A DNA stretch of 64,000 nt from Lytechinus variegatus. Taxonomy: Eukaryota; Echinodermata; Echinoidea; Temnopleuroida; Toxopneustidae. The position numbers and the translations under genes were made by a program. Numbering within the stretch: position 1 is the stretch's first letter; each line of letters opens with the position of its first letter. Below, one piece after another: positions 1-11,436 of the stretch. A model generated the notes under the pieces. The model worked only from the letters and a program-made list of their open reading frames with translations, was not told the origin of the DNA and ran no database searches. The stretch is from NCBI RefSeq assembly GCF_018143015.1, contig NC_054758.1, forward strand, positions 4,883,501-4,947,500. Reading direction: 5' to 3'.

Positions 1-204
1 CATTATCATTCTTCTTCTTTGTTTTGCTTTATTAGAAATACCTTCATTAGAAGGGTGACCCCCGTAAGCGTTTCTCCACCTTGTCTGGTTTTAGAAAAAA
101 TGTTAGAAAAATAATAATTAAATTCTTCATTCTCCGATTCACTATTTATATTCTGAATTAATTTTATCTCTCTTTTAATATTCTTGTTTATTCAAGAAGG
201 AGAA

Positions 205-1060
205 CTAGTGCCGCACAATCTTGAAAGATACATAATGGATATTGACACTTGTTTGAAGTCAAAATCGTTACATATGAACCATAGTAAATATCACATTTTT
301 ATTTTTTGGCTCAAAGTCTCAACTTAACAAATTCAACATTGATTCCTTTTCTATCTCAGGCAATGGCATTCCCTCGTCAAAATCATGTCGCAATCTTGGA
401 ATTATTATTTTATTCTCACATGTCCATGTCCAACCAGCATAAAGCCAATATAAAGGCATGGTCACACTGCCCGAGCGTTGTTGGAGCGGTCGTGGAGCGG
501 AGAAAAAAAAAATCATCACCGCTCGCTACCGTTCACCATTTTCGATTTCGATTTTTTTTTTATGCTTTCGATTTTTTCCCCAATTTCGAGAGCGAAATTC
601 GACCCTCTTTCCCTACCGCTCCAACAACGCTCGGGCGGTGTGACCAAGCCTTTATATGGGCTTCATTTAAGAAAATATCTCACTCGATCAGCAACAGGGA
701 AACTGGTACATTCACTCATTTCTTCACGATTCGATTTTGGTAAAAGCCTCCTTTACAACTTACCAGATTCTCAACTTGGGAAATTGCAGAGGTTGCAAAA
801 TGCAGCTGCGCGTATTGTAACTCTATCTAGCAAACGCAACCACACCACTCCTACATTGAAAGCTATTCTCTGGTTGCCCATGAAGGATCGCGTAGTCTTT
901 GAAATCCTTCTTTCGTTCTTTCATATATTCCAATTGCTATGCGGGGAACGGGCCTTTTCTCATGCAGGTCCTAACCTGTGGAATTCTCTTCCACAGAGTT
1001 TGAAAACCCAGACTTCAGTGACCACCTTCAAGGACAACCTGAAAACATACCTGTAGTGCT
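205..1060 (+). mobile_element. CR1/L2-like LINE, 3' end of reverse transcriptase ORF (degenerate)
   Basis: The reading frame ending at 1056 shows the typical C-terminal block of the ORF2 protein of non-LTR retrotransposons: a 'LVHSLISSRFDF' stretch, then 'LQRLQNAAARIV', then a 'LWLPMKDR' block and a terminal 'GPNLWNSLPQSLK' block before the stop. The upstream part (about 205-450) reads in other frames as the preceding palm/thumb region ('MNHSK', then a Gly/Ser-rich block). The copy is frameshifted, internally shortened and interrupted by a MITE at 451-654. A second copy in opposite orientation lies at 2500-3400. The clade is assigned from motif style only. Confidence 0.7.
451..654. mobile_element. 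Foldback MITE (TAAAGGCATGGTCACAC family) inserted in LINE
   Basis: Terminal inverted repeats start TAAAGGCATGGTCACAC and end GTGTGACCAAGCCTTTA. Inside them are long inverted arms including GTTGTTGGAGCGGTCGTGG. The element is flanked by TA on both sides (449-450 and 655-656). It splits the LINE reading frame, and the sister LINE copy near 3120-3150 lacks it. A second copy lies at 54735-54962. Confidence 0.8.
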
Positions 1061-1144
1061 TTATGATAGACATTGACTTATTGTTCAGACATGTAAATAG
1101 CTTTTGTCGTTGTTTTGCTCTGAAGTGCCTTGAGCATCTAATTA

Positions 1145-1249
1145 GATACGAGATCTAAGTTTGCTGTTATGTGGACCGATTTTTGTTTAACATGAATTTC
1201 ATTTTAAACAAAAATCGGTCCGTATAACAGCAAACTTAGATCTCGTATC
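1145..1249. repeat. Near-perfect 46-bp hairpin
   Basis: The arm at 1145-1190 is the reverse complement of 1204-1249, with about two mismatches and a 13-bp loop. It lies just after the end of the LINE fragment and before the duplicated segment at 1360. It could be a small MITE or a LINE/host junction structure. No coding potential is seen. Confidence 0.75.
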
Positions 1250-1359
1250 CAAACACTTAAGGAATCTAAGACCTCTGTTATGGGGTCACGCTCTCCCTAT
1301 AGTCAGGGTGGAATCGCCAATCCGATGGCGAGTGGATAACGACACAAAATGATGCTCTA

Positions 1360-2380
1360 TCATTTTTGTACTATTGCTATCTGGATTCCTTTCTCTTTCA
1401 TAATGTGTGGAATTAGCTAATTAACATGATTAACCAGTAATCGTGCGAGGGGCGTTCAAGGTGCAAATTGGGATGTTACCTTCGTAATGTAACATCCTGG
1501 CAAAAATGGACTGAAAATAATTTATTCACGTTTGACAAAATGTCAACCAATAAATAGCGACGAGTACAGAAATCAATGTATTACTAAAGTTATAAATAAT
1601 TATATTGTATTATAGTAAAAATCTTCAAAATACTGATATGAATAACCAAAAAACATTTTTCTAAATACATATGTAAAAATAAATAAAAAGGTTTTTACTA
1701 TTATCAAATAATAATTATGAGACAAAGTATACATTCATGAGAGTAACATCCAAAATTATTAATAACTTAAAAAAAATAAAGTGCACACCTAGTTAGCAAT
1801 AATGCATAAATCATTTCCATTTATTTGAAAGCAGGATAAAAGAGCATTCCAGATTAAATGCCTCGCTCATGGGCATAGGTATCACGGCCGGGAATCGAAC
1901 CCCGGATTTTCCATGTATAGCCAGGCGCCTTAGACCACTCGGCCACGGCAACTCCACATATAACTATATTACACAATCGATTGTATTTGTGAAATGTGTT
2001 GAAATAAAAAAATGTGTGGAAATAACGAACGAATCGGCAGTGAGCGAGGGTGAAGAATATACATGACTTATCATGAGGATGTTACGTCCACAACGTAATA
2101 TCCTGACAAAAAACACAATTTGTCAACAAAAACCTATCTAATTGACAAATTGTGACCATACAGAAATTTATATATTATCCAAATTATCAATAATTGTAGT
2201 GTATTACAGCAATGCTTCAAAATAGTCACATAAATAATCCAAAACACATTTTTAAACAAATATGTGAAGATAAATAATAAAATAAATTCTTCATTAAAGT
2301 ATCAAACAATAAATATTAAGCAAAGTGTGCATTCATGAGAGAAAAATTCAACATTAGCAATAAATTAAAATATAATCGAT
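1360..2380. repeat. ~1.1-kb direct repeat, copy 1
   Basis: This segment matches 3498-4760 almost throughout: 'ttcataatgtgtggaattag', 'aatgtaacatcctggcaaaa', and a second block with 'aacgtaatatcctg'. Both copies also carry the palindromic octamer-like ATCGATTG. It is AT-rich and has no gene. A SINE sits inside this copy and a hAT-like MITE sits inside the other, so the duplication is older than at least those insertions. Confidence 0.75.
1781..1955 (-). mobile_element. tRNA-derived SINE (family with Leu/Ser-like head)
   Basis: On the - strand the head reads GCCGTGGCCGAGTGGTCTAA (A box), then a B box GGTTCGATTCCC. A shared tail contains 'gagcaaggcatttaa' and 'ggataaaagagcattcc' (strand aside) and ends near 'aactaggtgtgcac'. 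A + strand copy with the same head and tail is at 7413-7591, which shows that this is a SINE and not a free tRNA gene. Confidence 0.75.
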
Positions 2381-2499
2381 TGTCTTTTCAGTGACTTCGA
2401 TTACAATGAAAAATAATGTCACCAGTTACATCATCACGATCATAAATAATAATAATAATAATTGAGATTTAAGTAGCACACGTTTTATCTTGATTACAT

Positions 2500-3400
2500 G
2501 CTCAAGGAATTTCAGAAAACAACGACAAAGCTATTTACATATAATACATGTCTGAAACAATAAGTCAATGTCTATCAAAAAGAACTAAACAGGTATGTTT
2601 TCAGGTTGCCCTTGAAGGTGGTCACTGAAGTCTGGGTTTTCAAACTCTGTGGAAGAGAATTTCATAGGTTAGGCCCTGCATGAGAAAAGGCCCGCATAGC
2701 AACTGGAATTTGTAAGAGATTAGATGATGAGGATCGTAAATTTCTTGACGGTTGGTAATAATGCATCAAAGACTAATTATAACTTGAGGAAGTACCATTG
2801 ACTATGAAAGATCCAAAGAAGGATTTTAAAGACTATTGTGTTCCTTCAGGGGCAACCAGTGAAGAGTTTTCAATATAGGGGTGATGTGGCTGCGCTTGCT
2901 AGATATATACCGTGTTTGCACGCGAGCCGATTCAATAGCCGATTAAGTGTAAACAAGATAAAAGTTACAATATACGCGCAGCTGTATTTTGCATCCTCTA
3001 CAATTATCCAAGTTGAGAATCTGGTAAGTTGTAAAGGAGGCTATTACTAAAATCGAATCGTGAAGAAATTAGTGAATGTTCCACTTTCTATGTTGCTGAG
3101 CGAGTGAGATATTTTCTAATGAATCCCATACAATATTGGCTTTATGCTGGTTGGACATGGACATGTGAGAATAAAATAACTCCAAGATTGCGACATGAAT
3201 TTGACGAGGGAATGTCATTGGCTGAGATTGAAAATGAATCAATGTTGAATTTGTTGAGTTGAAACTTTGAGCCAAAAACTAAAAACTCACATTTACTATG
3301 GTTCATAAGTAACGAGTTTGACTTCAACCAAGTGACAATGTCCATTATGCATCTTTCAAGATTACACGGGGCTTGTGTGGCACCACTTCTCCTTAAATAA
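2500..3400 (-). mobile_element. CR1/L2-like LINE fragment, inverted copy
   Basis: On the - strand the frames carry 'MNHSKCEFLVFGSKF' near 3300, 'FDFSNSLLYNLPDSQLG' near 3030, and the terminal 'LWNSLPQSLKTQTSVTTF'-type block near 2600. It is the inverted relative of the 205-1060 copy and lacks the MITE found there. Several frame breaks and a replaced middle part (about 2750-2960) make it inactive. Confidence 0.65.
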
Positions 3401-3497
3401 ACAAGAAAATGAAAGATAAAATTAATTCAGATTATAAATATCGAATCGGGGAATGAAGAATTAAATTCTTTTATTTCTAACATTTTCTAAATTTTTT

Positions 3498-4760
3498 TTG
3501 TACTATTGATATCTGGATTCCCTTCTCTTTCATAATGTGTGGAATTAGCTAATTAACATGATTGACCAGTAATTGTGTGAGGGGCGTTTAAAAGGCAAAT
3601 TGGGATGTTACCATCGTAATGTAACATCCTGGCAAAAATGGACTGAAAATAATTTATTCACGATTGACAAAACGTCAACCAATAGTTGAGGAGTACAGAA
3701 ATTCAAATATTACTAAAGTTATAAATAATTATAGTGTGGAATAGTAAAAAAATCTCCAAATAGTGATATGATTAACAAAAAAAAAACATTTTTCTAAATA
3801 CTTATGTAAAAATAAATAATAAAAAAGCATTTACTATTATCAATTAATAATTATGAGTCAAAGTGTACATTCATGAGAGAAAATCCAACATTGATAATAA
3901 CTTTTTATACAATCGATTGTATTTATATATGGCGTGGAAAGAACGAACTAACCCAGTGTTTCCACAGCTCAAAAATAAATTTCCTGAAACTGAAACCCAA
4001 ATTTCCTGAAATTCATAGATATTTCCTGGAATTTTCAAGATTGATTTTACACGAAAATCGGGCAATAATACAGCAAGCCTAAACTTGGCCTAGGTGGCCA
4101 AAATCAAGGATTTTTGCAGTTTTTTGTTCACGCCCTCTTTAAAAAAAGGAACAAAATTACAAATGCTAGCGCGGAGCGCGAGCGGAAAATTTTGTGCTAC
4201 CGTACGTATGGCTGTAAAACATTAAAATATAACCTGAATATCATGAATATTGATAATTTCTATGTTTAATTGTCGTTTATTTGTAATTTTCGGATTTCCT
4301 GTAATACATTCATTTCCTGAACCTTTCCTGGAAAAAGTCTAAATTTCCTGAAATTTCCCGAATTTCTGGAAGAGTGGAAACACTGAACTAACCGGCAGTT
4401 AGCTCGGGTGAGAAGCATATATGACCTATAATGGGGACATTACGTTCATAACGTAATATCCTGGCAAAAAGTACAAATTATCAACGTATGACAAAAAGAT
4501 ATAACCAGCACGTCGCTGGCAAACATAAATTTATATATTATCCAAATTATCAATAATTGTAGTGTATTACAGTAATGCTTCAAAATAGTCACATAAATAA
4601 CCCAAAACACATTTTTAAAAAATATGTAAAGATAAATATTAAAATAAATTATTCATTAAAATATCAAACAATAAATATGAAACAAAAAGCGCATTTATGA
4701 GAGAAAAATTCAACATTAGCAATTAATTAATATATAATCGATTTTGTTGTGTAATTGATT
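3498..4760. repeat. ~1.1-kb direct repeat, copy 2 (carries hAT-like MITE)
   Basis: This is the same segment as 1360-2380, extended by the 432-bp insertion at 3954-4385. The flanking match resumes on both sides of the insertion. It is AT-rich with no gene. Confidence 0.75.
3954..4385. mobile_element. hAT-like nonautonomous element, 432 bp, 8-bp TSD
   Basis: The ends are CAGTGTTTCCAC and GTGGAAACACTG. A perfect 8-bp target duplication AACTAACC flanks it (3946-3953 and 4386-4393). The sister segment near 2021-2036 reads 'acgaacgaatcggcag' with no insertion, giving an empty site. Eight-base duplications and CAGTG-type ends are typical of hAT transposons. No transposase is encoded. Confidence 0.85.
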
Positions 4761-4860
4761 GTTGTGTGACCTCGATTACAATGAGCGCAAAACTAAAAGT
4801 CACATAAATGAACAAGAATAAAAGAGAGATAAAATTAATTCAGACTATAAATATTGAAGT

Positions 4861-4980
4861 GCCAAATGTAGATAAAGGCCTTGCCAAAGGAGGGGGGGGG
4901 GTACTGCATTGATATTTGAACCCCGGCGGATATCAGGGCTCAAATTCCGAACACTTATCCTCTGAGCCACAAAACCTCAG
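4861..4980 (-). mobile_element. Possible tRNA-like SINE fragment
   Basis: On the - strand the sequence reads 'tttgtggctcagaggataag' followed by a B-box-like 'ggggttcaaat', then a G/C-run and 'ggcaaggcc'. The A- and B-box spacing is compatible with a tRNA-derived head, but only one copy is seen. Confidence 0.3.
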
Positions 4981-4989
4981 TAGAATGCC

Positions 4990-7410
4990 AATCTGACATA
5001 CAGGAGAATTTACACAATGTAAACACCTCACAAGCAATCCTCTTGCTAAACTAATTTACAGCATTAGCTAGGTACACGAAGAAGAAAAGTGTATATTTGT
5101 GTAAATTATTTTAAAGTAATATTATTTTAGTGTGCTTTATCCATAGCCCTTTTAAGATAATATCATCTACAAAAATGTGGATTTAATATTTTTTAAAACA
5201 AAAGATGTAATTTTGTTAAAATTTATATCAGTGTAAAATAACTTGCGAATTCTGATGTATGTAGATGAGATAAGAATTAACCTATTACAAGCTCCTAAAA
5301 TGTAATCGATTACATATTCTTCAAAGTATGTCCAGTATAAATATACAGGTACATTAGTATCATCAATATTATTTATAACCATGTGTTGAAAGAAAGTGTG
5401 ATATGGAGTTTCAATGTAACACGCAGTAATAAAATACTGTATTGATACACATTCAAGAAAATTAGTAGCAAGTAAAAGAAAAACAACAACATTATTTTGA
5501 TATATTGTGTTAGTGATTCCAAAAAGAAAGAACACAAAATACATATTAAGTATATGAGTTTTCCATTTATCTACTTATTGATAAAGAAATGATATTTCAT
5601 TTTCTATATGTATTTTGTTTTGTATATTCCAAGAATCGAAGTTTAAAAAAAAAATTGATTAAAGAGAAAATGTATCTTGCATTATTATGCAAGATCATTT
5701 TATAGACGAAAAAAATAAACGTCATTCGGAATCTGGGAATATAGGATTTAATCATTTCATTTCTCTACATCCTTTTTAAAATAGACAGGAGGGTACAACT
5801 CTTGAAGAGGTTCTCCAGGCTGAACAAAAAAATTAAAAAAGATAAAGTAAAATCAGAATAACTCAGAATTATAAATTTCATAAAAAATCGGAAAAACGAA
5901 TTCATGGCATTTTAACGTTTTGCAATGACGTCATCAGCCTATCGTTATGAATATTCATAACGCTCATGCATATCATTAAATACTACCAAATTCTAAAAAA
6001 TAAATAACTTTGATAACTGTCGTCAGATTTTGATGAAACTTTAGCAGGCTGTATTTCTGTAAGTCGCCTGTATGTTTATAGTTTTTTTCCGGATTACTAC
6101 TTTTTTTTTTATTATGAAAGGGCAAGTTTATACTGATGACAAATGTGCTTCAACAAACGGAGAATAAGATTTTTAAAAAATATATATTGTTAGAGGTTTG
6201 ACGAAATTTCATAAAAAAAACGAATAGAGTTAGGATTTGAATTGGCGGCATCGCATGCAGCATTTTTTTAAAGGAAATCCTTAAAATACTAACTTCTCTC
6301 AGAAAATCAATTTACTGAATGACAAAGAACACCCCTTTCGAACAGTACTATTTTTACAAAGTTAATAAAGACTCATTTTGAACTACGCAATATTTACTTA
6401 TACTGAGCTTCTGAATATACTGAATAAACCTCGAAGGATGCCACTGCTCTCAAGGGCATGGTGGTTAAGTTAATTTCGAAACTATAATGCATTTTTTTTG
6501 TCAAGAAGAGCCGTAGTGTAGTGGTTCTGACTCTCGCCCTGTAAACAGGTGGTCGTGTGGTCGAATCGGAACTGAAATGTCTACCCTAGGTAAATATGCT
6601 GTTATTATTATTATTATTATTATCATTACATATGTATATACAATAACTCTACATATCTTAAAGTTTCACGTATTGGCTTCTGTAAGGTAACAATATATAT
6701 ATACTCCTGAAGAAGACGGAGGACCGTCGAAAATTCGAGAAAAAATAAAAACTTTATTGGCAATGAAAGCATTGTCCTCAGCATATTTTGTTTCAATAAC
6801 TCTACATATACATATAACTGTACTAATAAACTCAACGTACTTTTTTTTCAAGTGTCAAATATTCACGACATAGCATGAAATAAGAGATATTACAAGTAGA
6901 CAAAAATAAATCAGTAATAAAACCTAGTCGAATTAAAGCCAATAAAAATATTTTAATAAAAAAACCCCAATCACCTCGGCCTCTTCACTGAGATATTTCA
7001 TATAAAAAAAAACACTATCTCAGCCCTGCCCAGGGCCTTACCAAATTCCCCTCCCTAAGATTTTCGTCCTTATTTGTTAACAACTTCGATTCGTATACAA
7101 AATGAAACTCAAACATCAACTAAAATAGTAATACTAAATTGAGAACTCATATATTTAACACTTCACATCTTTTCTTCTTTTTTATTGAGTGCTACAATAA
7201 TCCCTAATAAACTCAACGTACTCAAATCTTTTTTTCAATTGTTAACTTATCACAATATAAAAAGTTATATTTATATTGTGATTAGTTATTTTTATATTGT
7301 GATTAAATGTATAAAATAAGATATTACAAAACGTAATTTGACTAGACTAATGATACATAATTAATGTACTATTGTAAGTCAATCATACTATAAGTAAAAA
7401 AAAACCCAGG
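4990..7410. other. AT-rich intergenic sequence, no gene recognised
   Basis: The reading frames here (for example 125 codons on - at 5167-5544) are AT-rich, lack recognisable motifs and are probably chance. The only definite content is the truncated SINE at 6508-6627 and short simple repeats (ATT near 6603). Confidence 0.6.
6508..6627 (+). mobile_element. Truncated tRNA-derived SINE
   Basis: The head 'agccgtagtgtagtggttct' (A box) plus 'gtggtcgaatcgg' (degenerate B box) matches the full-length SINE at 19197-19562. The body is almost absent and the element ends in the characteristic (ATT)n tail. Confidence 0.7.
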
Positions 7411-7412
7411 TT

Positions 7413-7591
7413 AATGTGCCGTGACCGAGTGGTCTAAGGCGCCTGGCTACACATGGAAAGTCCGGGATTCGATCCCCTTCCACGGCAGTTATGCCCGTGA
7501 GCAAGGCATTTAAACTACAATGCTCTTTTATCCTGCTTTCAAATAAATGAAAATGCTATATGCATTATTGGTAACTAGGTGTGCATTTGTT
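7413..7591 (+). mobile_element. tRNA-derived SINE, + copy of the 1781-1955 family
   Basis: The tRNA-like head has A box 'gtgaccgagtggtctaagg' and B box 'ggattcgatcccc'. The tail contains 'gtgagcaaggcatttaa' and 'gctcttttatcctgctttc', the same tail as the minus-strand copy at 1781-1955. Confidence 0.75.
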
Positions 7592-7977
7592 TACAAAAAA
7601 AATATACGTGCCAATTTGTAGGTTTATTATTTTTACATTTTTACATAATATTTCTATTGAAAAATGTATTTCTTGATTTTTTAATTTTGAAAAAAAAATG
7701 ATTATTTTTCTACTATCTACCTTGCAAAATATAAAAGTATACAAAAAAATCATTAAAAATATTAATGAACTTATTTTCTTAAAAGATACAAATTTATATG
7801 AAACTTACTCCCTTCTCTTTATGACAATGTCGATTCAACACATCAAGTATTTCCGACGAAACGACTTTTCCAACGTATAATTATTTTTGGCGGGACCAGG
7901 ACTCTGGACGAGCGTCGTCCCAATAATGCTTAGGTATTCGCGAGATCGCGTATACATTCCTTCGAATTTCCAATCGA

Positions 7978-8133
7978 TGGAACGTTTCATCAACGTTTTT
8001 ATCAGACAAATTTTCAAATCCGACCATTTTCCCTGAGTTTGATTGACTGGGGAATACTGTTGCTATGGTAACTGTTTGATAAAACGGAACCTTTTGGACA
8101 AAACATCTGACAAGTTCTAAAGAAACGCTCCCC
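7978..8133. mobile_element. Degenerate foldback MITE (CGTTTCAT / GAAACGCTCCCC)
   Basis: The left end 'aacgtttcatcaacg' pairs with the right end 'agaaacgctcccc'. The interior ('gttgctatggtaactgt') matches the better-preserved copy at 8569-8707. Confidence 0.6.
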
Positions 8134-8194
8134 AGGAAATGTCGAAATATATATAATCTCATCGAAAAACATAAAGAAAAAATAATGAGTGAAC

Positions 8195-8440
8195 TCTATC
8201 ATTTAACTGCCCTAGGAGTAATGTCAACTCAATTTGGAGTGAATACTTCTCGTTCATTTAACTTCCCTAGGAGTAATGTCAAATATTACCCAATTTGGAG
8301 TTAATACTTCTCGTTCATTTAACTTCCCTAGGAGTAATGTCAAATATTACCCAATTTGGAGTTAATGCTTCTCGTTCATTTAACTTCCCTAGGAGTAGGG
8401 TCAAATATTACCCAATTTGGAGTGAATACTTGTTCATTAT
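8195..8440. repeat. Tandem repeat, ~61-bp unit, about 4 copies
   Basis: The unit contains 'ttaacttccctaggagtaat' and 'attacccaatttggagt' and is repeated about four times with few changes. It lies between two copies of the same MITE family. Confidence 0.85.
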
Positions 8441-8568
8441 TTTTACTTCATTATCATGGTTATTTTTCTGCTATTATTTCAACTTTTACTTGTAGAATCC
8501 ATTCCTTCGAGGTACGGAGATCGGTGGAAAACCTTTTCTTCAGCGTGTATATCACTTTTAAGAGACCT

Positions 8569-8707
8569 GGGGGCGTTTCATCAATATTTTCGTCCGACAA
8601 GTTGTCAGATCTGACAACTTTCCTGGATTCTGATTGGTTGAGAAGCACTGTTACTATAGTAACTGTCGGATAAAACGTCTGACAAGTCCTTTCATGAAAC
8701 GCTCCCC
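8569..8707. mobile_element. Foldback MITE (GGGGGCGTTTCAT family)
   Basis: The ends GGGGGCGTTTCATCAA and TTCATGAAACGCTCCCC form an inverted pair. The interior carries the paired 'tccgacaagt' and 'gtcggataaaacgt'. The element is directly followed by another MITE at 8709. Confidence 0.75.
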
Positions 8708-8708
8708 T

Positions 8709-8852
8709 GGGGTCCGTTGCAGAAAGAGTTGCGTTTAAACGCAAGTCAAAAAATCAATCGCAAGTCCCAAATGCGCGCTGTTGATTGGTTGAAAATCAAG
8801 TTACGCATGATTTTTAGAGTTGCGTTTGATTGCAACTCTTTCTGCAACGGGC
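8709..8852. mobile_element. Foldback MITE (GTTGCAGAAAGAGTTGCG family)
   Basis: The inverted ends are 'ggtccgttgcagaaagagtt' and 'aactctttctgcaacggg', with extended inner pairing. It directly abuts the previous MITE, with one to two bases between them. Confidence 0.8.
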
Positions 8853-9248
8853 GTCAGTTTGCAGTTACCTCTTGGACAATTTTGGTCAAATGTCCATTTT
8901 ATTCTTAGAGTTTGATAGGCAGATTTCAATCATGTTAGCATGCCTTACATAGCAGGATAAAGAAATTGAATAGACCCGGTTACTAGAATAACTTGAATCC
9001 ATTAGCATGTTGTTATAATGTACTGGCCAAACTGTTAAATACCTGTCGCTAGTGGATGCATTGCTGTTTTTCGTAGAGCTAATGAAAAACACTATTTAAA
9101 AAAATGTATATGAATAATCAAGGCATCAAAGTCAGTGCTTATCTCATTGAATATTAAACAACCACATCACTTTAACTACAAATTACCTTAATTTGATCAT
9201 GCGCAGAATGGAGCTCTGAGGCCAAGCTGACTTACTGTCAAGTCAGGC

Positions 9249-9417
9249 TTATGCCATGGTCACATTTGTTCTACGGCGGCCATACGGCGAGTCGAAAACA
9301 GCCGTTTTAACATTTTTTTGTCCAACTACATATAGGTGGTTTGAATCAAAATGGATAAGACGGCTGTTTTCGACTAGCCGTACGGCCGCCGTAGAACAAA
9401 ATGTGACCATGGTATTA
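9249..9417. mobile_element. Foldback MITE with CCATGGTCACATTT ends
   Basis: The left arm runs 'atgccatggtcacatttgtt' then 'ctacggcggcc'. The right arm is its reverse complement ending 'aaatgtgaccatggtatta'. The arms extend to 'gtcgaaaacagccgt'. It resembles the 451-654 family in its GGTCACA ends but differs inside. Confidence 0.75.
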
Positions 9418-9419
9418 GG

Positions 9420-10575
9420 GACTACACTTTTTCAGCGTATTGGTCCCGGTCAAATATTCCCGCGTCAATCCAACCGGGGGTCTCCCCTCCTGATCGAAAA
9501 TCAGCGGAGCTAGCAGACAACGTCACGGACCAACCGGCGTTCTGCACCAACGCATGCGGATATTTGATAATATTGAAAATACCTTCAATAACGAAACGTT
9601 AACGGCTTTGTTTCGTTTTGTCATTAATGAGCCAATCATTAACATGGTTTATATTTAATTTTGATTTGATCTTTTTTTAAATGCATTTTTTAAATACAGT
9701 TAAACATAAAAAATGTATAACTATAGCTATCGGTATTGGAAATGACAATGAAATTTGTAAAATACGTATTTTTGAATCGATTACAAAAGTATGGAGCCTA
9801 GGATCGGAGCTGTGTGTTTACAATAGCAAGAAGTTAGGAGTACACACCCCGCATAGTAAATAATCAATTAGTTTCTTGTTCCACCCTCACACACACACAT
9901 ATCTTTTCATGTGTTTATACAAAATCGCCATTACATGTCATTGAACGAACACATTGATATATACATTTTTATACAATTTTTTAATGGGGTATTTTAAATT
10001 CTTATTTATAACTGTGTGTAATTGAACAGGAAAGAAAGTGTCTTATCCATTATAAACGAAAACTTTGATAGAACAGTGTGATTATTGTTCATAATATATT
10101 CAATTTCGTTTCATCGTTCACGTTGTTATTCCTTTGGAATATATATATTGCTCTCTACCTCTATATATGTAGACCCGTTATTGTGCGTTAGTTTGTAATC
10201 GATTATGTATTTTGAACATAAAAGGCCGACACAATCTTGATTTGTCTAATTTCTGATAATTTGATTAATTTTTCAAACAGCGGAATCACATTCAATCATA
10301 TATTTAATGAATAGTATCACTTATTCGTGGTATCTAATAAACATGATTGACTTTTATCACACAACCCAGTGATGTTGTTGTTGTTCGGGTTTTAACGACA
10401 CTCTTGCCGAAATGTGAAAAAGAATAAGAATATATTACATAAGTACCACTCATGTACACTGTAATACAATTCAATTCAATTTCGTTTCATCGTTCACGTT
10501 GTTATTCCTTTTGCTCACATTATGTACATTTGTAATAACACATTACAGGCAGAGATACAATTACACAAAAATGCT
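9420..10575. other. AT-rich intergenic sequence, nothing recognised
   Basis: There are no open frames with motifs. A duplicated phrase, 'ttcaatttcgtttcatcgtt', occurs near 10100 and 10480. The missing 5' exons of the ZP gene were looked for here and not found. Confidence 0.55.
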
Positions 10576-10578
10576 TTT

Positions 10579-10650
10579 GAAAGTGACTAATACAAGGGAC
10601 AAGGGAAAGTGACTAATACAAGGGACAAGGGAAAGTGACAAATACAAAGT
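10579..10650. repeat. 26-bp tandem repeat, about 3 copies
   Basis: A 26-bp unit beginning 'gaaagtgactaatacaaggg' starts at 10579, 10605 and 10631. Confidence 0.85.
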
Positions 10651-10693
10651 CTTTAGACATTTTTAAAAATTTTCCAGTTATGGATGTGAAAAT

Positions 10694-11341
10694 TAAAAAT
10701 CGTCCAGGTAAAATAGATCAGAAAAGAAAAAAAAACAGGTGGTGAGATTATTGGTATGTGTGGATTTAAAGGGGAACGAAGGAATAAATTTAGGAAACGT
10801 TGAGTGCGAGAGCTCAGTGACCGAAGTCGTTTACCTGAACGCATGAAAACACAATAGACCGGTTTACTAACATATTCAAATTTCATGCATACCAGTTTAA
10901 CAAAGGTTGCCCCTACCAACCGGAAAGCTTGCCCGAGGTTTGCCCGACATAGCAAAAACTAATGTATGCAAATTGGATTCCAAGTATTGAAATACCATTG
11001 TTAGGTACAGGTTAATGGAGTAACCCGTTACTAGTCCCGAGGGAAGAAACGTCCATAAATTTGACTACATTAGTAAACCGGTCTATTGGAGAAGAGGAGT
11101 TGATTTTTGTTTTTCAGTATTGATAATAGATTAATCACGTTATTAAAAAAATAACACCATTCTGCAGGTTCTGCTCTGTGTTATTCTGTTCTCTTTGATT
11201 ATTAATAAATAACGTGATAAATCAGATAAACGACTTCGGTCACTGAGCTGTCGCACTCAACGTTTCCTAAATTCCATTGTTCCCCTCTCCATCCGCACAT
11301 ACCTGATTTTTCTTTCTGATATTTTCTTCCGGACGATCTTT
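10694..11341. mobile_element. Foldback element with ~120-145-bp arms
   Basis: The left arm (10694-10838) and right arm (11223-11341) are reverse complements with scattered mismatches. Shared blocks include 'ttaggaaacgttgagtgcg' and 'cagtgaccgaagtcgttta'. A second inverted-repeat element sits in the loop (10852-11088). The element lies just upstream of the first recognised ZP-gene exon. Confidence 0.75.
10852..11088. mobile_element. Nested MITE with CAATAGACCGGTTTACTAA ends
   Basis: CAATAGACCGGTTTACTAA at 10852-10870 is exactly inverted at 11070-11088. The element lies inside the loop of the larger foldback element, which suggests a later insertion. Confidence 0.7.
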
Positions 11342-11436
11342 ACTTTTTCAAAAAAAAAATATTGGAAACGCATTGAAATTATCCTGAAGAATTCGCTGCT
11401 TTGTGTTATTTTGTTCTCTTTAATTTTGTGTGACAG

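Noticed and set aside
1880-1950. tRNA gene-like sequence on the minus strand
   Set aside because: A second copy at 7413 shares a non-tRNA tail, so it is a SINE head.
5167-5544. 125-codon minus-strand frame in AT-rich DNA
   Set aside because: No motif, low complexity, extreme AT content and no splice context; likely chance.
9256-9513. 85-codon frame considered as a missing 5' exon of the ZP gene
   Set aside because: Most of it is the two arms of a MITE.
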